Shown: positions 18,735-30,995, counted from the first letter of the stretch. The stretch is 64,000 nucleotides of DNA from CAVTWH01 sp963850915 (GCA_963850915.1 CAWKND010000006.1:124001-188000), one strand, 5' to 3'. The notes: generated by a model not told the origin, from the sequence alone. Translations and numbers: made by a program.

Positions 18735-19616
18735 TCAGGTCGACTGGAGGGCGGCGCGGATGAAGGCGTCGCGGCGGTCGACGAGGAGTTGTTGGGTGAG
18801 GTCGGGCCGGCCCTGGCCGGAGATGGCCGCGGTGAACCAGCCCATGTCCGGTGGCGTGCTGAGCGCGGCGACGAGGTCCCAGTAGGCAACATCGTCGGCC
18901 GCGCGCCCCGTCGCCTGCTGCCATCCGTCCTGGATGTCGTCGGCCGCCTCGATACCGAAGCAGAGCGCGGCATCGCAGCGCAGGGATCCGAGGTCCACGC
19001 CGGGGGCACCGACACCGGCACAGTCCCAGTCGATCAGCCCGGCCAGGTCGTCGCCGACCCACATCGTGTTGCCCTGCCACAGATCCCCGTGTACGAACAC
19101 GGTGGCGGCCGGGCGCAGTTCGTACGCTGCCACCCGCTCCTCGGCCTCGACGAGCAGCGGGTCGGGTGGCTGCTGGCGGCGCAGTGCGGTGAAGTCCACT
19201 CCCGAGATCGGCCGGTCACGTAGAGGCAGCTCCGGCTCGGGCTCGCGGACGACCGCGTGCAATTCAGCTGCGGCAGCGCCGAGCCGGCGCAGCCGAGTGG
19301 TCGGCCGCACCGCCGGAATGGTGCTACTGCCCACTATCTGCCCGGTGAGTACCCGGGGCGGATCCGCGTCCAGGGCGGCGGCGAGCAGCTCCGGTACCAC
19401 GATGTCGTGCTGTGCGGCCAATCGCAGCGCGGCGACCTCGGTACGCAGCGGCGACGGATCTGCCGCGTCGCCGACCCGGAGTACGACGCCGCGGTCATCG
19501 AGCCGTACCAACCACGGTGAACCGCCGTCGCGTAGGCCACGGACTTCGGTGACGGCGGCTCCGGGAGCGGCGCTTCGGACGACCCACTCGAGCAGCTCAG
19601 GATCTGGTGCTGACAT
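18735..19616 (-). CDS. APH/choline-kinase-fold phosphotransferase
   Basis: A 293-residue kinase-like protein. The Brenner motif FVHGDLWQGNTMW lies near residue 178, with catalytic Asp and metal-binding Asn, and the DFG-equivalent LIDWDCAGVGAPGVDLGSLR near 200. The N-terminal lobe has the nucleotide-binding strands (PWLVRLDDRGVVLRVG). The family phosphorylates aminoglycosides, sugars, macrolides or amino alcohols; the substrate cannot be told here. It is divergent from the riboswitch-controlled gene. Confidence 0.85.
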   Translation of the reverse strand: MSAPDPELLEWVVRSAAPGAAVTEVRGLRDGGSPWLVRLDDRGVVLRVGDAADPSPLRTEVAALRLAAQHDIVVPELLAAALDADPPRVLTGQIVGSSTIPAVRPTTRLRRLGAAAAELHAVVREPEPELPLRDRPISGVDFTALRRQQPPDPLLVEAEERVAAYELRPAATVFVHGDLWQGNTMWVGDDLAGLIDWDCAGVGAPGVDLGSLRCDAALCFGIEAADDIQDGWQQATGRAADDVAYWDLVAALSTPPDMGWFTAAISGQGRPDLTQQLLVDRRDAFIRAALQST

Positions 19617-19699
19617 GTAGTGATCCTATTCGCGATCACCGTCGCGGGAGTTCCAGGGATTCGCTTGGCATGGCACGGAAGGGTTTGCTACGTTCGCAG

Positions 19700-19812
19700 C
19701 TGTCACGAGTGCCAGTGCGAAGCCCCGGCTTGCTGGCCGGCAACCCTCCTCCGCGGTGGGGTGCCCCGGGTGATGACACGGCCCGTACCCCAGTTGGGGT
19801 CGGGCAAGCGCG
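19700..19812 (+). promoter_or_regulatory. SAM-IV riboswitch
   Basis: The leader matches my memory of the SAM-IV consensus. P1 is TGTCA (19701-19705) with TGACA (19774-19778). The conserved core follows: GAGTGCCAG, then AGCCCCGGCTTGCTGGCC, GGCAACCCTCC, GCGGTGGGGTGCCCCGGGTGATGAC. A GTACCCC/GGGGT hairpin near 19785-19800 and a terminal CAAGCGC complete the fold. Between it and the gene lie a GGACCC/GGGTCC hairpin (19812-19829) whose loop-side CCTCT (19816-19820) could pair with AGAGG (19836-19840) of the ribosome-binding site. Expression should fall when S-adenosylmethionine is abundant. Confidence 0.9.
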
Positions 19813-19848
19813 GACCCTCTTCCGGGTCCACACCCAGAGGAGAACGCC

Positions 19849-21198
19849 GTGACCGCAACGCTTGTCCGCCCCGCCTTCGGCTCCGCGCGCGTCGGGCTGC
19901 TACCCGTTATCGGTACCGGCACCCAGGTGCCACTGGTCGGCGGCGGCAGTACCCGGTACGTCAACCTCGACTATGCGGCCAGTACGCCGGCCCTGGCGCG
20001 GGTCGCCGATCACGTGGATGCGTTGCTGCCGCAGTACTCCAGCGTGCACCGGGGCGCCGGCTACCTGTCCCGGCTCTGTACCGCCGTGTACGAGGACGCC
20101 CGCCGGGCGGTACTCGACTTCGTGGGTGCCGGCCCCGATCAGATCGCGGTTTTCACCCGCAACACCACCGACTCCATCGGCCTGCTCGCCGCCGCCACCC
20201 CGGGCGGGGCGCTGGTACTGGACGTCGAGCACCACGCCAACCTGCTGCCCTGGCAGCGGCGCGGCGATCGGGTGGTCACGGCCGGCCCCACCCTGGCAGA
20301 CACCCTGGCCGTACTGGAGGCCGAGCTGGGCCGTCGCCGGGTGGCGCTGCTGACCGTGACCGGAGCCTCCAACGTGACCGGCGAATGCCCGCCGCTGCGG
20401 GTACTCGCCGACCTGGCCCACCGGTACGGTGCCCGGCTGGCCGTGGACGCCGCGCAACTGGCCCCGCACCGCCGGATCGCCGCGGTCGCGACGGGCGTGG
20501 ACTACCTCGCCTTCTCCGGCCACAAGCTGTACGCCCCATACGGTGCGGGCGTTCTGGTCGGGCGTCGGGACTGGCTGGACGCGGCGCAGCCGTACCTGGC
20601 CGGCGGTGGCGCGGTCCGCGAAGTCACCGTGCACGCCACCAGTTGGGCGCCGGCACCGGCACGACACGAAGCTGGTACCCCGAATGTGCTCGGCGTGGCC
20701 GCGCTCGCTCAGGCCTGCCGGGAGTTGGCGGCGCTGCCGGACGGGGCCGTCGAAGCGCACGAGTCGGCGCTGCGCGAGCGGCTGGTCGCCGGGCTCGCCG
20801 GTCTCGGGCTCACCCCGCTGCGGCTGTGGCCGGACAGTACCGACCCCATCGGGCTGGTCACGTTCACCGTGCCGGGCATCCCAGCCGGCAAGGTGGCCGC
20901 CTACCTGTCCGCCGAGCACGGGATCGGCGTACGCGACGGCCGGTTCTGCGCGCATCCGTTGCTGGGCAAGCTTTCCAGCGACGCGGCGGTACGGGTCAGC
21001 TTCGGTGTCGGGTCCGCTACGGGCGACATCGACCGGCTGCTGGCCGCGCTGCGGCAGCTCCTCGACGGCGGGCCGGGATGGGGGTACGCGCAGACGGAGA
21101 GCGGCTGGGTACCGGAGCCGGAGACCCGTCGGCTGCCCGAGTGGCTGGGCGGCGGCCTGCTCACCGGCGGCAAAACCAGCCCCTGCCAGCCTGCCTGA
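19849..21198 (+). CDS. PLP-dependent class V aminotransferase (cysteine desulfurase-like)
   Basis: A 449-residue fold-type I PLP enzyme of the SufS/Csd branch. N-YVNLDYAASTPAL is the family start, HHANLLPWQRR carries the PLP-stacking His, AVDAAQLAPHRRI the PLP-binding Asp, and SGHKLYAPYG the Schiff-base Lys near residue 227. No SufS-type catalytic cysteine loop is evident (RFCAHPLLGK near 366 holds one Cys), so desulfurase, lyase or selenocysteine-lyase-like activity is open. GTG start with AGAGGAG upstream. Control by a SAM-IV riboswitch places it in methionine/sulfur metabolism. Confidence 0.85.
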   Translation: MTATLVRPAFGSARVGLLPVIGTGTQVPLVGGGSTRYVNLDYAASTPALARVADHVDALLPQYSSVHRGAGYLSRLCTAVYEDARRAVLDFVGAGPDQIAVFTRNTTDSIGLLAAATPGGALVLDVEHHANLLPWQRRGDRVVTAGPTLADTLAVLEAELGRRRVALLTVTGASNVTGECPPLRVLADLAHRYGARLAVDAAQLAPHRRIAAVATGVDYLAFSGHKLYAPYGAGVLVGRRDWLDAAQPYLAGGGAVREVTVHATSWAPAPARHEAGTPNVLGVAALAQACRELAALPDGAVEAHESALRERLVAGLAGLGLTPLRLWPDSTDPIGLVTFTVPGIPAGKVAAYLSAEHGIGVRDGRFCAHPLLGKLSSDAAVRVSFGVGSATGDIDRLLAALRQLLDGGPGWGYAQTESGWVPEPETRRLPEWLGGGLLTGGKTSPCQPA

Positions 21199-21333
21199 CA
21201 CACCGGCGAGTGGGCCGTCAGGCTCGCCAGCTTTGCCCCCGCCGGTCCTCCACGCCAGCCGTACCACCGCTGGCCCGTCCCGCTACCGCCACCGCAGCCT
21301 GGGCGCTCTTGCCCGCCGGCGAATCTGGCCGGC

Positions 21334-22698
21334 CTACGCGGCCGCCAACCGGGACGGCGAACCCTCGTCGTCGTGCACTGCCCGGCGCTGGTACGGCTGT
21401 GCCGCGAGTACCTGGGCCAGCTGGTAGGCCTGGGCGCGGATCTCCGGGATGGCGGTGGACTCCCACAGCTCGCCACGGCGGGTGGCACCGAGCGTGTACA
21501 GCGCCGGTACCGGTATGCCGCCGCGGTCGCGTACCCGCCCGTGCGGGTCGGTGGCCAGCCCCAGCCCGAGCGGTCCAGGCGCCGCGGTACCACTTGCCAG
21601 CAGGCTCCGCAGCAGCGCATTGCCAGCGGTACGCAGATCCGCCTCCGGTCCGGTGGCGTTGACCACCCAACTGCCGGCGGCGATCGCGGCACCCGCCACC
21701 GCCGCGCCGTCCCCGCGGATCACGGTGAGCCGGCCGTCGGAGCGCAGGTCGGCAACGCGCGCGGCGACCTCGGGCGACATCCGGTGCCGGGCGACCTCCC
21801 AGCGCCGCCGGTCCCGCCGTAGGAACTCGGCCCGGTCGGCCTCCGGCCAGGAGGCCCACAGCCGCTGCGCGTGCGGGCGTATCCCGTCCACCGCCGGGCG
21901 CCAGTCGCCGGTGGCGCCGCACTCGGCGACCAGTTGATGGAGCAGCCGGCGGGTACCGGCCAGCGTGTTCGGGAGGTCGCCGGCGTCCAGGACGAGCGCC
22001 GGCCGGGGGGTACGGGTGTGCGTCGCCGGCAGCCAACCGTGCCGGCTGACGAGGGTGATCGGCCGATCGGCGCGGCTGAGGGTCAACGCGACATCGACGG
22101 CGGTAAGTCCGGAGCCGACCAGGAGTACCGGGTCGGTGGGGCCGATCGGGTCGAGGGCGGCGGGGCGCCACGGATCGGCGACGAAGCGGGGATGGGCGGC
22201 GAGGGCCGGGGGTGCCCAGGCGGTCGACGGGGCGGTGACGCCGGTCGCCAGTACCACCGAGGCGGCGGCCAGCACGGCGCCACTGTCCAGCAGTACGCAC
22301 CAGCCGCCGGGGGTACGGGCCAGTTCGACCGCCTGACATCGGATGTGTTCGGCGCGGATGTTGGGGCCGTTGGCCACGTCGTGGGCGACCGCCGCGAGGT
22401 AGGCCCCGTAGCGCCCCCGGGGGACGAACTCGCCCGGCCGGCGGACCGTGTCGGTGGTGGCGGACAACCAGGAGACGAAGTGCCCCGGCTCGTCCGGCCA
22501 GGCGCTGAGCGAGTCCGCCCGCACGTTGAGAAGGTGCAGCGGATCGGTGGTGGCGTAGGCGGTACCGGCACCCAACCGGCCGGGACCAGGGTCGACGACG
22601 GCCACCCGCATCCGGTACTTCGCCGCCTCGGCCAACTGCGCGAGGAGAAGGACGCCGGAGGCCCCGCCGCCGACAACGACAAGATCGTAAGTACTCAT
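21334..22698 (-). CDS. FAD/NAD(P)-binding oxidoreductase
   Basis: A 454-residue flavoprotein of the FAD/NAD(P)-binding PF13454 type. The N-terminal dinucleotide fold VVVGGGASGVLLLAQL binds FAD; DPLHLLNVRADSLSAWPDEPGHFVSWL is the family block near residue 50; a second nucleotide fold LLVGSGLTAVDVALTL near 195 binds NAD(P). VNATGPEADL and LYTLGATRRGELWESTAIPEIR close the FAD site. Relatives oxidise amines or sulfur compounds in small pathways. It is convergent with the riboswitch-controlled PLP enzyme and has its own AT-rich operator. Confidence 0.85.
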   Translation of the reverse strand: MSTYDLVVVGGGASGVLLLAQLAEAAKYRMRVAVVDPGPGRLGAGTAYATTDPLHLLNVRADSLSAWPDEPGHFVSWLSATTDTVRRPGEFVPRGRYGAYLAAVAHDVANGPNIRAEHIRCQAVELARTPGGWCVLLDSGAVLAAASVVLATGVTAPSTAWAPPALAAHPRFVADPWRPAALDPIGPTDPVLLVGSGLTAVDVALTLSRADRPITLVSRHGWLPATHTRTPRPALVLDAGDLPNTLAGTRRLLHQLVAECGATGDWRPAVDGIRPHAQRLWASWPEADRAEFLRRDRRRWEVARHRMSPEVAARVADLRSDGRLTVIRGDGAAVAGAAIAAGSWVVNATGPEADLRTAGNALLRSLLASGTAAPGPLGLGLATDPHGRVRDRGGIPVPALYTLGATRRGELWESTAIPEIRAQAYQLAQVLAAQPYQRRAVHDDEGSPSRLAAA

Positions 22699-22709
22699 AG
22701 CGCCTACCC

Positions 22710-22738
22710 GTAAACTCTATCGGTTAGATAGGATTTAC
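22710..22738 (-). promoter_or_regulatory. AT-rich palindromic operator upstream of the flavoprotein gene
   Basis: GTAAACTCTATC (22710-22721) and GATAGGATTTAC (22727-22738) form 12-nt arms pairing at 10 of 12 positions around GGTTA. It starts 12 bp upstream of the flavoprotein start codon and is far more AT-rich than its surroundings. It suggests a repressor site overlapping the promoter. Confidence 0.6.
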
Positions 22739-22990
22739 CTTATGCCCGCGCCCGCACATTTGCTATGCGGCAGCGGCGGCAGGTTTCTCCTCCCGGCCTG
22801 CCCACGCAGGTCGGGCCAGGTACCCGGGGCGGCATTCTGTGGGGAATCGCCGTCCCGGGCGGGCCTGCTGCCGGCTGCCCTTGGCTGGCGGCGCCACCTG
22901 CGTAAACACGCGTGGCGGGTTAGCGCCGTGACGCTTTCCTGCCACGGCCAAGGCATTCCCGACCGTTGATTCCCCCGGTATCAACAGGCC

Positions 22991-25900
22991 ATGAATCCTC
23001 GCTTGCCCCGCCGGTACACCCGGCGCGCAGTGCTCACCGCGGCCGTGACCGTCGGCGCGATGCTTGTCGTCCTGACCGGGTCACACGCCCGCCCGGCCGC
23101 GGCCGCAACCGTCCCGGCACCGGCCGGTCCCGGCTCCACCCAGACCGTCACGCTGATCACCGGCGACATCGTCCATGTGCGGGACGTGGGCGGCGGCCAC
23201 CGGAGCGTCGAGGTGGTACGGCCGCGCGGCGCGACCGGCGGGGTACGGACCGAGACCATCGGCAAGGATCTGTACGTCATCCCCGACGAGACCGTGCAGT
23301 ACCTCGCCGCGAACGTACTCGACCGCCGGCTCTTCGACGTCACGGCGCTCATCAACGACGGCTACGACGACCAGCACAGCACCGGCATCCCGATGATCCT
23401 GAGCTACCCGGCGGCCACCCCGGTCGCCCGGTCGGCGCCGGTCACGCCGGAGGGCGTGACCCAGGTCCGGCCGCTCGCCAGTATCAACGGCAGCGCGGTC
23501 AAGGCCGACAAGCACGGCGCGCGGAAGGCGTGGACATCGCTGACCCGCGGGTCCGGCACCGGGCCGAGCACCTTCAGCGCCGCCCCGGGCCAGCTGGCCA
23601 GCGGCGTGGGCAAGATCTGGCTGGACGGCCGGGTACACGCGACCCTGGCCCAGAGCACCGCGCAGATCGGTGCCACCGCCGCATGGGCCGCCGGCTACGA
23701 CGGTACCGGCGTGACCGTCGCCGTACTCGACACCGGCGCCGACCAGAGCCACCCCGACCTGGCCGGCCGGATCAGTACCGCGGTCAGCTTCGTACCCGGC
23801 GAGACAACCGCCGACGGCAACGGGCACGGTACCCACACGACCTCCACCGTCGGCGGCAGTGGCGCGGCCTCCGGCGGGTTGGAGAAGGGCGTCGCACCCG
23901 GCGCCAACCTCATCATCGGCAAGGTACTCGGCGACGACGGGTCGGGCGACGACTCGTGGGTGATCGCCGGCATGCAGTGGGCGGTCGCGCAGGGCGCCAA
24001 GGTGATCAGCATGAGCCTCGGCGGCAGCGAACCCAGCGACGGTACCGATCCGATGAGCCAGGCGCTCGACCAGCTCAGCGCGCAGAGCGGCGCGCTGTTC
24101 GTCGTCGCCGCCGGGAACACCGGCTCAGAGGCCTCGATGAGCGCGCCCGGTGCCGCCGACGCCGCGCTCACCGTCGGCGCCGTCGACTCGGCCGACCAGC
24201 TCGCCGACTTCTCGTCGACCGGCCCGCGGTACGGCGACTACGCCCTGAAGCCCGACATCGCCGCGCCGGGCGTCGACATCCTCGCCGCTCTCGCCGGCGG
24301 CAACGCCAGCGACGGCTACTACACGACGATGAGCGGCACCTCGATGGCGACGCCGCACGTCGCCGGGGCCGCGGCCATCCTCGCCCAGGAGCACCCGGCC
24401 TGGACCGGGCAGCAGATCAAGGACGCCTTGATGAGTACCGCGAAGGCGCTGCCCGACTACACCGCCTACCAGGTCGGTGACGGTCGGGTCGACCTCGCCG
24501 CCGCGACCGGTGCCACGGTCACCGCGACCGGCTCGGCGTACTTCGGCTTCGACGGCTGGCCACACACCGACGAGCCGGCCGTCACCCGGGTCATCACCTA
24601 CGCCAACAGCGGCAACACCGCGATCACCCTGAACCTCGCCGAAGCCGCCGACATCGCGGGCGGCCCCTACGACACCGACCCGACCGCGCAGGCGGGTACC
24701 CCGGCACCGGCCGGGATGTTCACCCTGTCGGCGAGCAGCGTCTCGGTCCCGGCGCACGGCAGCGCCACGGTGACCGCGACGGCCAAGCCGAGCATGGGGG
24801 AGAACGGGCGCCGTTACCTCGGGCAGGTCGTCGCGACCAACTCGGCGAACACGGTCGTCGCGCACACGAGCGTCGGCCTGTACAAGGAGGACGCCCGGTA
24901 CACGCTGCACGTCGCGCTGAAGGACCGGCAGGGCAAGCCGGTCGGCGGGTACATCGAGTTGCAGCAGTTCGGGGTGGTCGACCCGGGCTACGTACAGGTG
25001 GGTGACAGCGGTGTACTCGACCTGCGGCTGCCGGCCGGTACCTACAGCGCCGTCGCGTACGTGGACCTGCCGGGGGTACACGGCCCGGACACGCTGGGCA
25101 TGGCGCTGCTGGGCAACCCGCAGATCGACCTGAGCAGCGATCAGAGCCTGATCCTGGACGCGAGTAAGGCCGTCGAGGTGACCGCGCATGTCAGTCAGCT
25201 GACCGAGGACCGGTTCCTGGGCCTGGACTGGTACCGCTCGGACGGCGGCCAGAGCGTCATCGCCGAGCAGGAGATCCTGCCCTCGGTCTACGACAGCATG
25301 TGGGTACTGCCGACGAAGAAGGTGACCAAGGGCAGCTTCGAGTTCGAGGCCCGGTGGCGCAAGGAGTACCCGCTGCTGACCCTGTCCGCCAACGGCAACC
25401 CGGTGGCCTCGATGGAGCAGGCCGGCTCGTCGCTCTACGACGGTACGGACACCCTGCAGGCGGTGTACGCCGGCGACGGCTCCAGCTACGCCGGCCTCTC
25501 CGCCAAGGGCAAGGTGGCTGTCGTCACCTACTTCGAGCACGCTCACCGGGACGCAGCGCGCGCAGGCCGCCGCTGCCGCCGGGGTGAAGCTGCTGATCGT
25601 GGTCAACGACGGGCCGGGCAGGCTGCTGGACTACGTGGGCAACGACGACGGCACGCTCAGCGCGGTACCCGACTTCTCGGTCACCGCACTGGTCGGCGCG
25701 CCACTGGTCAAGCAGGCCAAGGCCGGCAGACTGACCCTGGCGGTCAAGGGCGTACCCGCGTCGCCCTACGTGTACGACCTGGTCGCCCCGTACGCCGGCG
25801 CCGTTCCGGCGGATCCGAGCTACCGCCCGAAAGCCGCCGACCTGGCCACTGTGAAGACCCGGTTCTTCGGCTCTACGCCCTACGCCAGTGGTGAGTTCCG

Positions 25901-26771
25901 CTGGGACTACCGGCCCTACCGGGTCTACGGAGCCGGCTTCCCGATGCTGACCGAGATGCCCGGTACCCGTACCGACTATGTCTCGGCGCAGCCCGGTACC
26001 TCCTGGGCGTCGGCCGCGGACACCGGCCCGAACATGTCCCTGACCTCCAGCTCGGAGCTGCAGACATTCGCGGCCGGGTCGACCTCGACCACCGACTGGT
26101 TCTCGCCGGTCACCCGGCCGCGCGACGGCGGTGGGTTCTGGTCATCCACCCGGTACAACGGGTTCGTCAACTTCAACGTGCAGCCGTGGGCCGATGGCGG
26201 CGCGGGTCAGGCCGGTTACCTGACCGAGGGCGACAACCTGGTGATGAAGGTGTGGCAGAACGGGACTCTGGTGGCCACCACGGACGGTTGGGCCTCCGCG
26301 TCCATCGAGTCGGTACCCGCCGGCAAGCTGAGGTACCGCCTGGACCTGCAGGCATCCCGGGATCCGCACGTGTGGGAGCTGTCGCCGGCAACGCACACCA
26401 TCTGGCAGGTGGTTTCGCTCCCGGTGGTCGACGCGGACTACGGGGATCTGATGCCGCTGCTGCAGCTGGATTACCACGTCGACACAGACCTCGCCGGCTA
26501 TGCGAAGGGCGGCCGGCAGAGCATCGGCCTCACCGCCAGCCAGCTGCCCGGCGCGGTCGGCGCGGGCAGGATCACCGGCGGCGCGATGTGGGTCTCCTTC
26601 GACGGAGGTACGAACTTCCGTCCGGTGGCGCTGGCCCGGACATCGGCCGGCAACTGGACGGCGGTGTTCACCGCACCCACCCACGGCTACGTCACGATCA
26701 AGGCCCAGGCCTGGGACAACCTGGGTAACAGCATCACCCAGCAGGTGACGCGGGCCTACGGCCTGCGGTAG
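22991..26771 (+). CDS. secreted S8 subtilisin-family protease (one +1 frameshift as sequenced)
   Basis: A large secreted serine protease. Signal peptide residues 1-38; an inhibitor-like prodomain; catalytic triad Asp247 (VAVLDTGAD), His279 (GNGHGTHT) and Ser451 (SGTSMATPHVAG). The C-terminal half has Fn3/immunoglobulin-like and PA-like segments. The frame breaks between about 25529 and 25545: KVAVVTYFEHA reads on in one frame while LTGTQRAQAAAAAGVKLLIVVNDGPG continues one base later. Removing one base gives a single 1259-residue protein ending at 26771. Without correction the first frame ends at 25894. Probably an error or recent mutation. A strong terminator follows. Confidence 0.85.
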
Positions 26772-26834
26772 CCGGAGGCGTTATCGCGCCCATCCGGTGC
26801 CATCCCCCTCGACCCTCGGCACCGAATGGGGACC

Positions 26835-26868
26835 AGCGGCCCCGGGAGCATTGGCTCCCGGGGCCGCT
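26835..26868 (+). terminator. terminator after the subtilase gene
   Basis: A perfect 15-bp hairpin, AGCGGCCCCGGGAGC (26835-26849), ATTG loop, GCTCCCGGGGCCGCT (26854-26868), 64 nt beyond the stop. Confidence 0.85.
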
Positions 26869-26927
26869 GCTCGTATATTCGCTGCACCCGTCCCCGGTCT
26901 CCCGACCCCGTTCGCGGAAGGAGCCAC

Positions 26928-27956
26928 ATGCTCAGCGTGCTCGGCCTCCAGCCCGCGGAGGAGGAGATCTACCGGCGCCTGGTCACGAACGCGGGCGCGA
27001 GCGCCGGCCAGTTGGCGAGCCTGACCGGGCGGAGCGCCGCGGAGATCGACGCTGTACTCGCCCAACTGGTCGCCCGTGGCCTGGCCGCCGCCGAGCAACA
27101 GCCGCGGACCTCCGATGGCAGCACGGTTTTCGCTGCCGCGCCGCCCGCCGTGGCGCTCGGCGGCCTGCTCCGGCAGCGCCGCGACGACCTGCACACGGCA
27201 GAGCGGGAGCTGGCCGCGCTGGTCGAGGAGCACCGGCTGTCGGCCATCGGGCGCACCACCAGCAACGTGGTCGAGGAGATCACCGAGATCGGCGCGGTAC
27301 GGCACCGCTTCGCACAGATCCAGGAGGCAGCCAGGTACGAGGTGCTGTCCATGGTGCGGCCGAACCTCACCATCGTCCCGCATCGCGAAAACGCGGCCGG
27401 AGTTGCCGGCTTGAAGCGCGGCGTGCGGTACCGGGCTGTCCTCGACCGTACGGCGCTGTCGGCGCCCGGCATGGTGCCCGACGTGATCGCCAGCATCGAG
27501 GAGGGGCAGGAGATCCGCGTCGCCGACGAGGTCGCCGTGAAGATGGTCATCGTCGACCGGGAGTGCGCCATGCTTCCCCTCCTGCACGGGCAGAACAACG
27601 CGCCCCAGTCGATGCTCGTGCAGTCCAGCGGCGTACTCGACGCGCTGCTCGCGTTCTTCGAGATGGCCTGGGAGCGGGCGTACCCGCTGCTGCTCAGTGC
27701 CGGCAGGGAAGCCGGCAGGGGAGCCGGTAGGGAGGCCGGCCCGGGGGAGCTGGTGGAGGTACGGCCGGACATCGACGAACTCGACTCGCGCATCCTCGCG
27801 CTGCTGCTGACCGGCATGACCGATCAGGCCGTGGCCGGGCAGCTGGGTACGTCCCGGCGTACCGTGCAGCGGCGTATCCGGGAACTCATGGTCAAGGCGA
27901 GCGCCGAGACGCGCATCGAACTCGGCTGGTACGCCGCCCGGAAGGGCTGGGCCTGA
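26928..27956 (+). CDS. transcriptional regulator, TrmB-like N-terminus and LuxR-type C-terminal HTH
   Basis: A 342-residue regulator. Residues 1-60 form a TrmB-like winged helix (EEEIYRRLVTNAGASAGQLASLTGRSAAEIDAVLAQL). Residues about 100-270 are a PLD-like/TrmB sensor region. The C-terminal LuxR helix-turn-helix (DSRILALLLTGMTDQAVAGQLGTSRRTVQRRIRELM) is near 285-325. The start at 26928 has GGAAGGAG 4 nt upstream. A 12-bp in-frame tandem repeat at about 27703-27745 encodes the AGREAGRGAGREAG spacer. This double-HTH layout is common in streptomycete regulators of specialised metabolism; the target is unknown. Confidence 0.8.
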   Translation: MLSVLGLQPAEEEIYRRLVTNAGASAGQLASLTGRSAAEIDAVLAQLVARGLAAAEQQPRTSDGSTVFAAAPPAVALGGLLRQRRDDLHTAERELAALVEEHRLSAIGRTTSNVVEEITEIGAVRHRFAQIQEAARYEVLSMVRPNLTIVPHRENAAGVAGLKRGVRYRAVLDRTALSAPGMVPDVIASIEEGQEIRVADEVAVKMVIVDRECAMLPLLHGQNNAPQSMLVQSSGVLDALLAFFEMAWERAYPLLLSAGREAGRGAGREAGPGELVEVRPDIDELDSRILALLLTGMTDQAVAGQLGTSRRTVQRRIRELMVKASAETRIELGWYAARKGWA

Positions 27957-28022
27957 GCCGCCGCCGGCACTGCGTCACCGAGCGGAGCTCGTGCCGACCG
28001 CCGGCGTCGATGACAAGTTTCC

Positions 28023-28051
28023 TTGACTTGATGCTCAGTCCGGCCTACGTT
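28023..28051 (+). promoter_or_regulatory. promoter of a leaderless transcript
   Basis: TTGACT (-35, 28023-28028), a 17-bp spacer and TACGTT (-10, 28046-28051). The expected start point is at or next to the GTG start codon at 28058, so the mRNA should lack a leader. No Shine-Dalgarno sequence is present, in agreement. Confidence 0.6.
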
Positions 28052-28057
28052 TGACGT

Positions 28058-28480
28058 GTGACAAGCGACCTTGACTCCGACCGAGAATCACCGACTGAAC
28101 TTCGACGCCAGCGCATTTTCCGGATTCGGATGCGGGTGTTAGCCGGCTGTTTCGTGCTCGCCAACTTCGCCCTCCACCAGTGGGGTGATCTGCACGGCAC
28201 CAGCCCGTGGCGTCTCGTCTGGGCGGTGCTGCCATTGCTTCCGGTGGTGGCGACCGTGATCTTCATCGTGCTCCGGGTTCACCAGATGGACGAGTACCAG
28301 GTCAAGCTGTTCTTCCCCGGCCTGGCGGTTGGCTTCGCCGTGGCGATGGTCGCCGCCGTCACCGTGGGCACTCTCAACTCGGTCGGGTTCACCGCGTTCA
28401 ACGGCGGCTGGCTGGTGGCAGTCGTCGGGGTCGTAGCCTGGGAGTTCACCAACATCCTGGTTGGAGCCCCCAGCGCCTGA
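28058..28480 (+). CDS. four-helix membrane protein, partner of an XRE regulator
   Basis: A 140-residue integral membrane protein. A basic N-terminus (RESPTELRRQRIFRIRMR) is followed by helices near residues 29-45, 55-72, 87-107 and 113-133. It resembles no family I can name with certainty. Its stop TGA overlaps the ATG of a small XRE regulator (28480), so the pair is translationally coupled. Such small membrane protein/XRE pairs often act as a signalling unit in which the membrane partner modulates the regulator. Confidence 0.65.
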   Translation: MTSDLDSDRESPTELRRQRIFRIRMRVLAGCFVLANFALHQWGDLHGTSPWRLVWAVLPLLPVVATVIFIVLRVHQMDEYQVKLFFPGLAVGFAVAMVAAVTVGTLNSVGFTAFNGGWLVAVVGVVAWEFTNILVGAPSA

Positions 28481-28695
28481 TGGAGAACCTGATCCGTTCG
28501 GAGCGCGAGAGCCGGGGTTGGACTCAGGCGGTGCTCGCCGAACGCCTGGAAGTCTCGCGGCAGACCATCGTCGCCCTCGAGACTGGAAAGTACGATCCGT
28601 CGCTCCCGCTGGCGTTTCGCATCTCCCGCCTTTTCGACAAGCCAATCGAGGGTCTCTTCTTCCCGGCAGACAATTCCTCACCGGCCTCCCCCTGA
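28480..28695 (+). CDS. XRE-family small transcriptional regulator
   Basis: A 71-residue protein that is almost entirely a Cro/C1 helix-turn-helix: IRSERESRGWTQAVLAERLE, VSRQTIVALETGKYDPSLPLA, then the IEGLFFPAD tail typical of the YozG/HTH_3 small regulators. It begins at the ATG that overlaps the stop of the membrane protein gene. It probably autoregulates the pair. Confidence 0.85.
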   Translation: MENLIRSERESRGWTQAVLAERLEVSRQTIVALETGKYDPSLPLAFRISRLFDKPIEGLFFPADNSSPASP

Positions 28696-28703
28696 CGCCA
28701 CAA

Positions 28704-28736
28704 CGTCCAGGTCGGCCGGGTGGGCCAACCTGGACG
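28704..28736. terminator. bidirectional terminator between XRE and katG
   Basis: CGTCCAGGT (28704-28712) pairs with ACCTGGACG (28728-28736), with an inner GGCC/GGCC stem. It lies between the convergent XRE gene and katG. Confidence 0.7.
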
Positions 28737-28757
28737 CCGTGGGCCAGGACTTCTGGA

Positions 28758-30995
<2,238 letters not shown>

